Source of the DNA: UBA652 sp964598235
Lineage (GTDB): Bacteria; Pseudomonadota; Gammaproteobacteria; Nitrosococcales; Methylophagaceae
Length of the DNA stretch: 39,250 bases
NCBI GenBank assembly: GCA_964598235.1
Contig: CAZRAY010000013.1
Span: 1-39,250 of the forward strand
Direction of reading: 5' to 3'
In this document: positions 17,580 to 24,846 of the stretch, in pieces
Layout: every line of letters begins with the position of its first letter
How positions within the stretch are numbered: position 1 is the stretch's first letter
Translations under genes and position numbers: made by a program
The notes under the pieces: model-generated
Told to the model about the DNA's origin: nothing
What the model saw: only the letters and a program-made list of their open reading frames with translations
Database searches by the model: none

Positions 17580-17807
17580 TTAAATAACGGTGATGTGTTT
17601 TGCATCACTCCGACGTAACATTACTTCTGTGTTGCCTAAACGCAGATGAAGCGGGCCATTGAATGGTGCGGTGCGCAGGAGCGTGAGAGTGTGTCCTATG
17701 CGGAAGCCAAGCGCTTGTAAACGATGTTGAAAATAGGCATCAACATGGAGCGCTTGAATAGTGGCAGATTGCCCAACAGATAAGGCTGAAAGTGCGTGTG
17801 TTTGCAT
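17580..17807 (-). CDS. feoA: Ferrous iron transport protein FeoA
   Basis: Small SH3-like cytoplasmic partner of FeoB, 75 residues. The pattern LSALSVGQSATIQALHVD, HRLQALGFRIGHTLTLL, then PFNGPLHLRLGNTEVMLRR is typical. Its stop is directly followed by the feoB start, so the two are translationally coupled. A Fur box lies just upstream at 17833-17851. Confidence 0.94.
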   Translation of the reverse strand: MQTHALSALSVGQSATIQALHVDAYFQHRLQALGFRIGHTLTLLRTAPFNGPLHLRLGNTEVMLRRSDAKHITVI

Positions 17808-17832
17808 AGTCCTTTACAATCTAAATCTAAAT

Positions 17833-17851
17833 AATAATGATTATCATATAG
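17833..17851. promoter_or_regulatory. Fur box upstream of feoAB
   Basis: The core TAATGATTATCAT matches the 19 bp Fur consensus (GATAATGATWATCATTATC) in 14 of 19 positions by my count, including the whole central TGATWATCA. It lies about 26-44 bases before the feoA start, where it would cover a promoter, so iron-dependent repression of feoAB by Fur is very likely. Confidence 0.82.
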
Positions 17852-17873
17852 TGTTATCGATATGCCTGCAAAT

Positions 17874-17909
17874 AAAAAAAGGCCACGCATTGCATTTGCG
17901 TGGCCTTTT
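17874..17909 (-). terminator. Rho-independent terminator after the membrane pyrophosphatase
   Basis: A perfect 13 bp stem (17877-17889 pairing with 17897-17909, core GGCCACGC/GCGTGGCC) with a 7-base loop. On the minus strand it is followed by a run of seven T (A run 17874-17880). It is 24 bases beyond the hppA stop. Confidence 0.9.
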
Positions 17910-17932
17910 AAAAATGTAATTAGGCTAGATGT

Positions 17933-19942
17933 TTAAGCGAGCAATGGTGCAATCACCAAACTCACAATCGCCATTACATTGATTAGAATATTCATTGCAG
18001 GACCTGATGTGTCTTTCAAAGGATCGCCGACAGTATCACCCACAACAACAGCAGCATGGGTATCCGTGCCTTTACCGCCAAGATTGCCTTTTTCGACATA
18101 TTTCTTGGCATTATCCCAAGCGCCACCTGCGTTCGCCATCATCAGCGCCATCATTACCCCTGTGATGAGTGCACCACCAAGCATACCACCCAAGGCTTCT
18201 GGGCCTAAGCCAAAACCAACAACAACAGGGGCGAGTACAGCAAGTGTGCCTGGTAAAATCATTTTATTGAGTGCGGCTTTCGTTGCAATATCAACACAGC
18301 GGGCGGTATCTGGTTTTGCCGTTCCTTCTAATAGTCCTGGAATGTCTCGGAATTGACGACGAATTTCGTGGATCATATCAAATGCGGCATCACCAACTGC
18401 CCGCATTGTTAACGCACTCACAATAAAGGGGAACATGCCGCCCAAGAACATCCCTACCAATACGATAGGATTGTTAATGAGTAATTCGAAATCTGGGTTT
18501 TTTGATACAATCGTTTCAATAAACGCACTGATGAGTGCCAATGCGGCTAATGCGGCGGCACCGATGGCAAAGCCTTTACCGATGGCTGCGGTAGTATTAC
18601 CCAGTTCATCTAATGAATCCGTAATTTCACGCGTTTCTTCGCCCATACCTGCCATTTCAGCAATCCCGCCTGCATTATCAGCAACAGGGCCATACGCATC
18701 GATAGCCATCGTAATACCGACTGTTGCCAGCATACCCACAGCGGCAATGCCTACACCATATAAGCCTGCGAAATGGCTAGAAACAAAAATTATTCCACTG
18801 ATGGTTATCACAGGAATCGCAACAGATTCCATGCCCAGTGCCAAACCACTGATAAGTACAGTAGCAGGGCCTGTTTCACCATCTTTTGCCAATTTACGAA
18901 CAGGTGCACCACCTGTGTAATACTCAGTGACCAAGCCAATTATAATACCGCCTATAGCACCAATTACGACGGCCATCCATAAGTTAAATGTTCCACCCAT
19001 TTGCGTAATCATTAAATAAGATACGGCGATAAACAAAACAGATGAGCCCATCGTGCCGATTCGCAATGCGACTTCTGGGCTTTTCGCCGAGAATATTTTA
19101 ACGGCAAAAATACCAATAATAGAACAAATCAAACCAATGGAGGCTAATGCCAATGGCATAAACATTAATATTTCTTGGCTACTTGCCAATGTTGCGACTG
19201 CGGCTGCACTCATCGTGGCGGCAATAGCAATACTCGCAATCATTGAACCACAGTATGATTCGAAAATATCAGATCCCATACCTGCAACATCACCCACATT
19301 GTCGCCTACATTATCAGCAATTACACCGGGGTTGCGCGGGTCATCTTCAGGAATACCCGCTTCAATTTTACCGACTAAATCTGCGCCAACATCGGCACTT
19401 TTAGTAAAAATCCCCCCACCCACACGAGAGAAAAGTGCAACGGATGATGCCCCCATGCCAAAGCCATGAATAACATGTGCCGTGTGTGGGTCACCACCAA
19501 AGATCAAATATAGAATCCCTAAGCCTAATAATCCCATTGAAGCGACGGTGAGCCCCATCACTGATCCACCAAAAAAAGCGACAGTTAATGCCGCTGCGGC
19601 ACCTTGGTCTTGGGCAGCAGTAGCAGTACGAACATTGGCTTTAGTTGCCGCATACATGCCAATATAACCTGCGGTACCTGAACAAACTGCACCCAGCAAA
19701 AACGCCATTGCAGTATTCCAGCCTAGATCAGACAGCCCAAGCGCAATAATACAGATCAAACAGAAAATTGCGAGGCGACTGTATTCAGCCTTCATAAACA
19801 CCATTGCACCCAAATGAATTTCATCACCAATTTCAGTGACCTTGCCTTCCCCAGCAGGAGAGGCCTTCATTTTCAAATAAACTAGAAATGCACAAATAAG
19901 ACCGAAGACACCCAATAGGATAGGAATGTATGATGATGACAT
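17933..19942 (-). CDS. hppA: Membrane-bound, K+-dependent cation-pumping pyrophosphatase
   Basis: Couples pyrophosphate hydrolysis to cation export across the inner membrane; 669 residues with about 16 membrane helices. The active-site stretch DVGADLVGKIEAGIPEDD and DNVGDNVGDVAGMGSD is intact. Ala452 and Gly455 in GNTTAAIGKG stand where K+-independent enzymes have Lys and Thr, so it is of the K+-dependent class. The gate reads SDIFES (Asp225, Glu228, Ser229), the arrangement of the Thermotoga Na+-pump rather than the plant proton pump, where Glu sits later. Na+ pumping, or Na+ plus H+, is inferred. A soluble pyrophosphatase is encoded at 26148. It is followed by a strong terminator. Confidence 0.96.
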   Translation of the reverse strand: MSSSYIPILLGVFGLICAFLVYLKMKASPAGEGKVTEIGDEIHLGAMVFMKAEYSRLAIFCLICIIALGLSDLGWNTAMAFLLGAVCSGTAGYIGMYAATKANVRTATAAQDQGAAAALTVAFFGGSVMGLTVASMGLLGLGILYLIFGGDPHTAHVIHGFGMGASSVALFSRVGGGIFTKSADVGADLVGKIEAGIPEDDPRNPGVIADNVGDNVGDVAGMGSDIFESYCGSMIASIAIAATMSAAAVATLASSQEILMFMPLALASIGLICSIIGIFAVKIFSAKSPEVALRIGTMGSSVLFIAVSYLMITQMGGTFNLWMAVVIGAIGGIIIGLVTEYYTGGAPVRKLAKDGETGPATVLISGLALGMESVAIPVITISGIIFVSSHFAGLYGVGIAAVGMLATVGITMAIDAYGPVADNAGGIAEMAGMGEETREITDSLDELGNTTAAIGKGFAIGAAALAALALISAFIETIVSKNPDFELLINNPIVLVGMFLGGMFPFIVSALTMRAVGDAAFDMIHEIRRQFRDIPGLLEGTAKPDTARCVDIATKAALNKMILPGTLAVLAPVVVGFGLGPEALGGMLGGALITGVMMALMMANAGGAWDNAKKYVEKGNLGGKGTDTHAAVVVGDTVGDPLKDTSGPAMNILINVMAIVSLVIAPLLA

Positions 19943-20206
19943 GAAGTGATACCTTTATTGATGTTGAAAAATTGAAAATAACGATATGGATATTATTATC
20001 GCACCGACCCAAGTTTATACGCTTATTAAGACATGCTGTAAAGGTGATTATTACGTTATAATGCGGTGGCATGAAAATTTTCCACTATAGTTGGTGCGGA
20101 AGGTTCAGCGGTGGCGAGCATACCTATAACACTCAGACGCGTCACGTCACTTTATGACAAAAAGTGTATATGATATTTGATCTGGCAAAAACATATTAAT
20201 TAGATG

Positions 20207-20218
20207 TGTTTTAAAACA
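20207..20218. promoter_or_regulatory. Perfect 12 bp palindrome TGTTTTAAAACA
   Basis: An uninterrupted palindrome, 25 bases upstream of the sigma-54-like -24 element. It could be a regulator site, but it is AT-rich and close to the promoter for a typical enhancer, so the assignment is tentative. Confidence 0.35.
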
Positions 20219-20242
20219 ATGCTTTATCGAACAATTAAAGTA

Positions 20243-20260
20243 TTGGCATTAAGGTTGCAT
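20243..20260 (+). promoter_or_regulatory. Sigma-54 (-24/-12) promoter-like element
   Basis: Reads TTGGCAT, five bases, TTGCAT. The invariant GG (20245-20246) and GC (20257-20258) are separated by exactly ten bases, as RpoN promoters need. A start near 20270 would leave a 150-base leader before the first gene of the cluster. No rpoN or enhancer-binding-protein gene is in the window. Confidence 0.55.
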
Positions 20261-20420
20261 GCTTTAGTGTAAAAGTACTAATGTCATTGTTTTTTAGTGT
20301 TTGTCTTAAGCACAATAAAATAAATTGTGGTAAGTTCTACGGGTCGTGAATTTGTTTGCTTTTCTTAGGGGAGCAGAGGATTTATAGTCTTTATTAATAA
20401 AGCGAGGGATTATAAAGAGG

Positions 20421-21173
20421 ATGGATAATATTAAGTTGATGGTTTGCCCCCATGATACAGCGAGCAATCCTGATAAATGGTTTCACCTAGCACAATTTTT
20501 GAGTAAAAATATTACGGCGGCAGTGAAATTTCATCAATGTTTAGACTTTGGTGAATTTCACCAACAACTCACAGAGGGTGGGTTGATCTATGCAAACCCG
20601 CAAGATTCTTTACGTTTAATTGAAGAGCATGGATATATTCCAGTAGTACGCTCATCTAACTTGTTTGATGAAATCGTTTTTATTGCGAATGAAAGTATAG
20701 AAACCCCTCAAGTAAGTGATTTTAATGGTGATGATGTCGTGAGTGTCAATTCAATGATGGTAACGCGTGTCGGAGTGCAATATTTATTTGATAACAATAT
20801 TCGGCCTAAAACGATATCATCAAAGGCGAGTTGGATGGCAGTGGTGAAGAGTATTTACCGGGGAGAAGCAAAATTTGCCTTGGTGTACAAAGATTTTTAT
20901 GATGGGTTAACGGAATTAACCAAGCGTGGTTTACAAACACTCGATCAAACTGAAGATGGTACGATTTACCATAGTTTTTTAGTAGCCCCTGAATTAGCCA
21001 GTATGGCAAATGAAATCCAACAACATTTACTAGGTATGAATTCTGGAGAAGACAGGGCGAAGCATATCTTAAAAGAATTAGGTATGGACCAATTTATCGC
21101 GGTTAGCAGAGAGGATATTTTAGAGTTTAAAACGTTAGCGACATTAGGGTCGGAAATAATGGTGACCGCTTGA
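20421..21173 (+). CDS. Cytosolic PhnD-like substrate-binding protein, paralogue 1
   Basis: A 250-residue protein with the fold pattern of PhnD-type periplasmic binding proteins (phosphate/phosphite/phosphonate group), but with no signal peptide or lipobox, so it should stay in the cytoplasm. Features are LMVCPHDTASNPDKWFHLAQ at the start, GGLIYANPQDSLRLIEEHGY near residue 55, and DEIVFIAN. The second-lobe region is FNGDDVVSVNSMMVTRVGVQ, followed by GEAKFALVYKDFYDGL. No transporter genes accompany it; a sensor role is inferred. The ligand is unknown. It shares pattern and size with the gene at 25328. The start has AGAGG directly against it, so Met7 (20439) is an alternative. Its stop overlaps the next start. 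Confidence 0.82.
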   Translation: MDNIKLMVCPHDTASNPDKWFHLAQFLSKNITAAVKFHQCLDFGEFHQQLTEGGLIYANPQDSLRLIEEHGYIPVVRSSNLFDEIVFIANESIETPQVSDFNGDDVVSVNSMMVTRVGVQYLFDNNIRPKTISSKASWMAVVKSIYRGEAKFALVYKDFYDGLTELTKRGLQTLDQTEDGTIYHSFLVAPELASMANEIQQHLLGMNSGEDRAKHILKELGMDQFIAVSREDILEFKTLATLGSEIMVTA

Positions 21174-21634
21174 ATAACTTATCATTAGTAGATGTCGGTT
21201 TAGAAAGCATGATACCAGAACAGATAAAAATGAAGCGGTTTGAGCCCGCTTTTTCGTCATTGATTATAGAAAATGATCGTGATTTAATTTATTTGTCAGA
21301 GACGGCACGATCAAAAATGCTGTCTTATTATGATCGCGAGGTTGCACGTGACCCACTGAGTTTAGAAAATCATTTTCGACGCATTGCATTGTATGCAAAG
21401 CAAAATGATTCGGAAGGTGTTTATAGTGCAGTATTAGACCTTTTCTCTGCGGTACAAATGAATAATCCAGTCGAAATGGAGGCAGGATTAGCCTCAGCAA
21501 AAAACACATTGTTAGAACAAGATTATTTAAGCTTATTAACGGCAGTGGCGGCAAAGGATTTATCTGGACTACGGCTACCCGAAAAAGCAATATTGGCAAA
21601 AGGCTTCAACACAGGGTTACCATTAGTAAAATAA
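21170..21634 (+). CDS. Unrecognised helical protein of the Roadblock/GTPase cluster
   Basis: A 154-residue protein that I do not recognise. It begins with TTG at 21170, overlapping the stop of the preceding gene by four bases, which indicates coupling; in-frame Met14 is the first ATG. The sequence is soluble and mostly helical, with LSETARSKMLSYYDREVARD and LENHFRRIALYAKQND in the middle, a second helical part VLDLFSAVQMNNPVEMEAGL and no cysteine. No signal peptide or membrane helix is seen. The next gene starts four bases after its stop. A structural or adaptor role within the cluster is only a guess. Confidence 0.72.
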   Translation: MNNLSLVDVGLESMIPEQIKMKRFEPAFSSLIIENDRDLIYLSETARSKMLSYYDREVARDPLSLENHFRRIALYAKQNDSEGVYSAVLDLFSAVQMNNPVEMEAGLASAKNTLLEQDYLSLLTAVAAKDLSGLRLPEKAILAKGFNTGLPLVK

Positions 21635-21638
21635 TTAT

Positions 21639-22271
21639 ATGCAGAATTATCAACTCATTAATGAACATTATATTATGCCAACGTCGGCGGGCGCTTATTT
21701 TTGTGTAGCACATCAACATGCTGGACCTACACGCGCTTTGATGCAGGCACTATTGAAGGAAAGCAGCAGTCCGTTGTTAACGATCGAACAGCTACAACGC
21801 TGGACGGGAATTGATGACGAAGCGGTTGCAATAAAAATTGTACACCGTGCACAATCTCTTGGTTGGTTACAAGGCCTAGAGACAGCGATGCACTTAACGG
21901 ATAGCCCGCTGGAAGATATATTGCCAGATCTTTTGGCACCATTATCAGGCACAGGCCATGCTTTGTTAGCAGATGCCGAGGGCTTTTTTCTGGCCAGCGC
22001 TGGCTTTCCTTTTGAGGAAGCAGAACGATTATCGGCATTAAGTGCCGATGTGTTCTTAATGTATGAACGACATGAGCCTCTATTAAGAGAAACACTGTCA
22101 ATTGACAAAAGTGCTTGGGGCATTATTGATGCTGCCGGCAATAGTTTTATTGGTTTTTGGCCTTTATGGATCGGTGCACATAGATTTGTATTGGTAATAA
22201 AAGATACGCCCACCTTGAATCGACCAGATTTATTGTCGTTGATATGGGCGTTGTATGTGCGATATGGTTAA
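21639..22271 (+). CDS. Winged-helix plus Roadblock-like protein
   Basis: A 210-residue soluble protein with two parts. Residues 20-90 look like a winged helix: TRALMQALLKESSSPLLTIE, LQRWTGIDDEAVAIKIVHRA and QSLGWLQGLE. Residues 105-205 read like a Roadblock/LC7 fold: GHALLADAEGFFLASAGFPF, then EEAERLSALSADVFLMYERH and a strand pattern ending in HRFVLVIKD. The strand-turn-strand with Gly followed by a helix is the usual Roadblock start. I assign the fold by pattern only. The next gene is a clear Roadblock protein, so the two could pair. A DNA-binding role is not established. Confidence 0.7.
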   Translation: MQNYQLINEHYIMPTSAGAYFCVAHQHAGPTRALMQALLKESSSPLLTIEQLQRWTGIDDEAVAIKIVHRAQSLGWLQGLETAMHLTDSPLEDILPDLLAPLSGTGHALLADAEGFFLASAGFPFEEAERLSALSADVFLMYERHEPLLRETLSIDKSAWGIIDAAGNSFIGFWPLWIGAHRFVLVIKDTPTLNRPDLLSLIWALYVRYG

Positions 22272-22295
22272 TTATTTAAATTATGGAGAAAAGTT

Positions 22296-22658
22296 ATGCG
22301 TGCAGATGTATTAGACTCACTTTTAGGTGAATTAAATGGTAGTTCGGCTGATATTGAAGCGTCAGGTGTTGTGTCGACCGATGGCTTAATGATGGCAGCA
22401 AAATTACCCGCGGATATGGATGAAGATCGTGTGGGTGCCATGAGTGCCGCAATGTTGTCATTAGGTGATCGTACTGCCATGGAATTAGGACGTGGCACAT
22501 TGGAACAGGTATTGATTAAAGGTGAACATGGCTATGTTTTAATGATACATGCAGGAAATGAAGCCGTTGTTACTGTTATTGCAAAACCCACAGCAAAACT
22601 TGGGTTGATTTTCTTGGATATCAAACGTGCGGCAGAAGAGATTGCGAAAGTGCTTTAA
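22296..22658 (+). CDS. Roadblock/LC7 domain protein (MglB-like)
   Basis: A 120-residue protein consisting of one Roadblock/LC7 domain. The order is helix DVLDSLLGELNGSSADIEAS, strand-turn GVVSTDGLMMAAKLP, helix DRVGAMSAAMLSLGDRTAME, and three strands including EQVLIKGEHGYVLMIHAG and AVVTVIAK, then a last helix LGLIFLDIKRAAEEIAKVL. Such proteins dimerise and regulate small GTPases, as MglB does for MglA. A GTPase gene follows two genes downstream. GGAGA lies seven bases before the start. A hairpin follows the gene at 22672-22694. The function as GTPase activator is inferred. Confidence 0.9.
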   Translation: MRADVLDSLLGELNGSSADIEASGVVSTDGLMMAAKLPADMDEDRVGAMSAAMLSLGDRTAMELGRGTLEQVLIKGEHGYVLMIHAGNEAVVTVIAKPTAKLGLIFLDIKRAAEEIAKVL

Positions 22659-22671
22659 TTTTTTCTACTCA

Positions 22672-22694
22672 CTCTCTATAAATTTATTAGAGAG
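22672..22694 (+). terminator. Hairpin after the Roadblock gene, possible attenuating terminator
   Basis: CTCTCTA at 22672-22678 pairs with TAGAGAG at 22688-22694, and the AT-rich inside can extend the stem with one bulge. No proper T run follows, so full termination is doubtful. It may slow transcription or stabilise the 3' end of an upstream message. Confidence 0.4.
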
Positions 22695-22795
22695 AGATTA
22701 TTTAAATTGCTCCTCCTAATGGGTATGGGAAAGTAGATTAAAAATAGTGCTGTATTTTTGAGTTAGAAATACTTTTTGTAATATCAAGAAAAGTG

Positions 22796-22810
22796 CACTA
22801 ACAGTTAGTG
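22796..22810. promoter_or_regulatory. 15 bp perfect inverted repeat CACTAACAGTTAGTG
   Basis: Seven-base arms around a single centre base, 68 bases before the start of the receiver-like gene, in a 220 bp gap that has no gene. The form is that of an operator for a dimeric regulator. No family can be named. Confidence 0.45.
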
Positions 22811-22878
22811 ATTTTATGGACGAATTTAAAGAGCAATTATATTTTGGTAGATGAATTGGGTGGGTATTCTCGTACAGA

Positions 22879-24243
22879 ATGAGTGAAAAAACGACTAAAA
22901 TACTGACGATAGCATTGAGTGGATGGAGAGAAGATAAGTTAAAATCTTTTTTCCGTTTAGAATGTGATGGTGCCTATGAAATTGTTTCGGAAGGTGCCGA
23001 TGTATTGATTGCTGATCTTGATAACTATAAAGATCGTGCGCGGATGCTCGAATTTACAGCGGAAAATCCGAATATACCCGCTATTTTTCTATCTTTTGAC
23101 GATACTTTCAGTCAATGCCCACACTTGGAACATCCTTTTTTAATCAAAAAGCCATATGAGCTTAGTGAAATCAAAGCACAATTGGTGGCTGCAACCTCGC
23201 AAAGTGATTTGCCTAATGCAAAATCAGAAAATGCTTCGACTCTCGGACGAGGAAAATCAGAAAAACGAATAGCGGTCGCAATAGAAAAAGCGGAAGCAGC
23301 AATGAAAAAAGCGACTGCCACACAAGCTGCTGCAGCAACAATTGCCGTAACCGCCGTAACTGCTGTAACAGAAGCAACAGTGTCTGAAGAGGAAGAAGCG
23401 GTAGGCGCAGCAGAGTCAGCAATTATGGCCGTTGCGGCAATAGAGGCGGCAGAAGATGCAGCAGCAGAAGCAGAAATTGCGGCCGCGTTGGCAGAAATTG
23501 CGCAGGAAGCAGTCGAAACAACGATAGCGTTATCAGGCAGTAAAGCTAACCTCCCCCATACCGATATAAACGAAGATTTTTCTTTCGAGGGTTCAACGCT
23601 GAGTGAGAAGGCTTATTATGATCCTGATAAGTTTTTATATGGACATTTAGCTAACATATCGAAAACTGACAGTCAGCAAGAAAATGGTGCGAAATTAGTG
23701 ACGTTGATCGTTGGCCAGGCAATCTTTGTTTATAGTCCCAATAAAAAATCAATCAAAGTTAATATTGGAGGTTCAAAGCTACAGGCACTTGCTAGTTTAC
23801 CTTTATATGAAAAGTCGGTGGAATTAACAACCCTAGATACATCATGGGATGATATTGAAGGTGAGCAATATGCGGTGAAAGAGCTTTTATGGGACACCGC
23901 AACATGGGCGGCACGGGGTCGTGTGGCAGTAGGAACTGATTTGACCAAACCCGTGGCGTTAATACGTTGGCCAAATATGACGCGATTACGAGAATTTCCA
24001 CATGCGGCTCGGGTGGCTGCATTATGGATTAAACGACCGACATCTTTGATCAATACGGCAAAGATATTAGAGGTGCCTCGGCAGGATGTGTTTGGTTTTT
24101 ACACTGCCACCAAAGCAATCGGCTTAAGCTACCATACGGAAGAGAACGATAATGATGGACCGCCAGATACAGACATGCCAATACAGAATACACCTAAATT
24201 AGGCGGTTTATTCTCTCGAATTTTAAAACATCTTAAGGGTTAA
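22879..24243 (+). CDS. Degenerate receiver domain, Ala-rich stalk and unknown C-terminal domain
   Basis: A 454-residue soluble protein in three parts. Residues 5-105 resemble a response-regulator receiver: the beta-3 strand ends DVLIADLDNY (Asp46) and the Lys-Pro of beta-5 is in FLIKKPYELSEIKAQL. The acidic pair at the end of beta-1 is missing (TIALSG), so phosphorylation is doubtful. Residues 130-220 are over half Ala and Glu, probably a long helix or coiled coil. Residues 245-430 form a conserved-looking domain with LVTLIVGQAIFVYSPNKKSI and a helix-turn-helix-like end, ALWIKRPTSLINTAKILEV and PRQDVFGFYTATKAIGL. I cannot name that domain. It precedes the GTPase gene by seven bases and may be its effector or scaffold. 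No strong ribosome-binding site is seen. Confidence 0.8.
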   Translation: MSEKTTKILTIALSGWREDKLKSFFRLECDGAYEIVSEGADVLIADLDNYKDRARMLEFTAENPNIPAIFLSFDDTFSQCPHLEHPFLIKKPYELSEIKAQLVAATSQSDLPNAKSENASTLGRGKSEKRIAVAIEKAEAAMKKATATQAAAATIAVTAVTAVTEATVSEEEEAVGAAESAIMAVAAIEAAEDAAAEAEIAAALAEIAQEAVETTIALSGSKANLPHTDINEDFSFEGSTLSEKAYYDPDKFLYGHLANISKTDSQQENGAKLVTLIVGQAIFVYSPNKKSIKVNIGGSKLQALASLPLYEKSVELTTLDTSWDDIEGEQYAVKELLWDTATWAARGRVAVGTDLTKPVALIRWPNMTRLREFPHAARVAALWIKRPTSLINTAKILEVPRQDVFGFYTATKAIGLSYHTEENDNDGPPDTDMPIQNTPKLGGLFSRILKHLKG

Positions 24244-24250
24244 GCACAGC

Positions 24251-24781
24251 GTGAAGAATTATAAAATCATTATTTCAGGGCCAGTAGGTGCGGGCAAAAG
24301 TACAGCAGTAAAGACTTTAAGTGATATTGACGTGGTTGATACTGACGAAAAAGCAAGTGATGAAACCCAGACGATAAAAATGAATACAACGGTGGCAATG
24401 GATTACGGCCTATTAAGGATAAGCGATGAGGAACGCGTCCATCTCTACGGCACTCCAGGTCAAGAACGATTTGATTTTATGTGGGATATTTTATCTCAAG
24501 GGGGCTTGGGATTAATATTATTAGTCAGCAATACACAGCCTAACCCTTTCGAAGATTTACGGTTTTTTCTAAAGGCATTTGGTGAATTTATTGGTAAAAC
24601 AAAAGTGGTGGTGGGGGTGACACAAACAGATGTACAACCTTCACCAAGCATTGATGATTACCATGAGGTGCTGGGAGATATAATTAAGTCTATTCCTGTT
24701 TTTGAAGTTGATGCACGAAATCGTAATGATTTAGTTATGTTAGTAGAGGCATTATTACTGTCACTTGATCCAGATCAATAA
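24251..24781 (+). CDS. Ras-like small GTPase, COG2229 type
   Basis: A 176-residue single-domain GTPase. G1 is GPVGAGKST at residues 10-18, switch I threonines are T46-T47 in NTTVAMDYG, and G3 is YGTPGQERF at 66-74, with Gln71 in the place of the Ras catalytic Gln but Asp replaced in DxxG. G4 is TQTD (124-127) instead of NKxD, as is usual in the COG2229 group. No membrane anchor is seen. The start is GTG at 24251; the first ATG is well inside. Together with the Roadblock genes it suggests a prokaryotic switch module like MglA-MglB, although whether it acts in polarity, motility or redox signalling cannot be told. Confidence 0.9.
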   Translation: MKNYKIIISGPVGAGKSTAVKTLSDIDVVDTDEKASDETQTIKMNTTVAMDYGLLRISDEERVHLYGTPGQERFDFMWDILSQGGLGLILLVSNTQPNPFEDLRFFLKAFGEFIGKTKVVVGVTQTDVQPSPSIDDYHEVLGDIIKSIPVFEVDARNRNDLVMLVEALLLSLDPDQ

Positions 24782-24846
24782 TTAAAAGTGCCTTTTATTG
24801 CACAATTGATGATGAGCAATCTTTTAAAGAATAGGGATATTTAAAT

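Larger units (their letters stand above)
19943..20420. other. 478 bp intergenic region between hppA and the signalling cluster
   Basis: Divergent control region. It contains a TATAAT-like box on the plus strand at 20057-20062 without a clear -35, a perfect palindrome at 20207-20218 and a sigma-54-like element at 20243-20260, listed separately. One 28-codon reading frame follows the TATAAT box (20071-20157), which I do not call a gene. The hppA promoter should lie in the left part, but I could not pick it out. No RNA gene is recognisable. Confidence 0.6.

Noticed and set aside
18435..18920. A 161-codon frame on the plus strand inside hppA.
   Set aside because: It is antisense to a strongly conserved gene and its composition mirrors the membrane-helix codons of hppA.
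20071..20157. A 28-codon frame after a TATAAT box upstream of the signalling cluster.
   Set aside because: No ribosome-binding site, no recognisable pattern, and no -35 for the TATAAT box. Chance is likely.
21713..22213. A 166-codon minus-strand frame inside the winged-helix/Roadblock-like gene.
   Set aside because: No family pattern, no ribosome-binding site, and the plus-strand frame fits the cluster spacing.
23270..23540. The GCA/GCG-rich stretch as a DNA repeat array.
   Set aside because: The bases are not in regular units. It is coding for an Ala/Glu-rich segment of the receiver-like protein.
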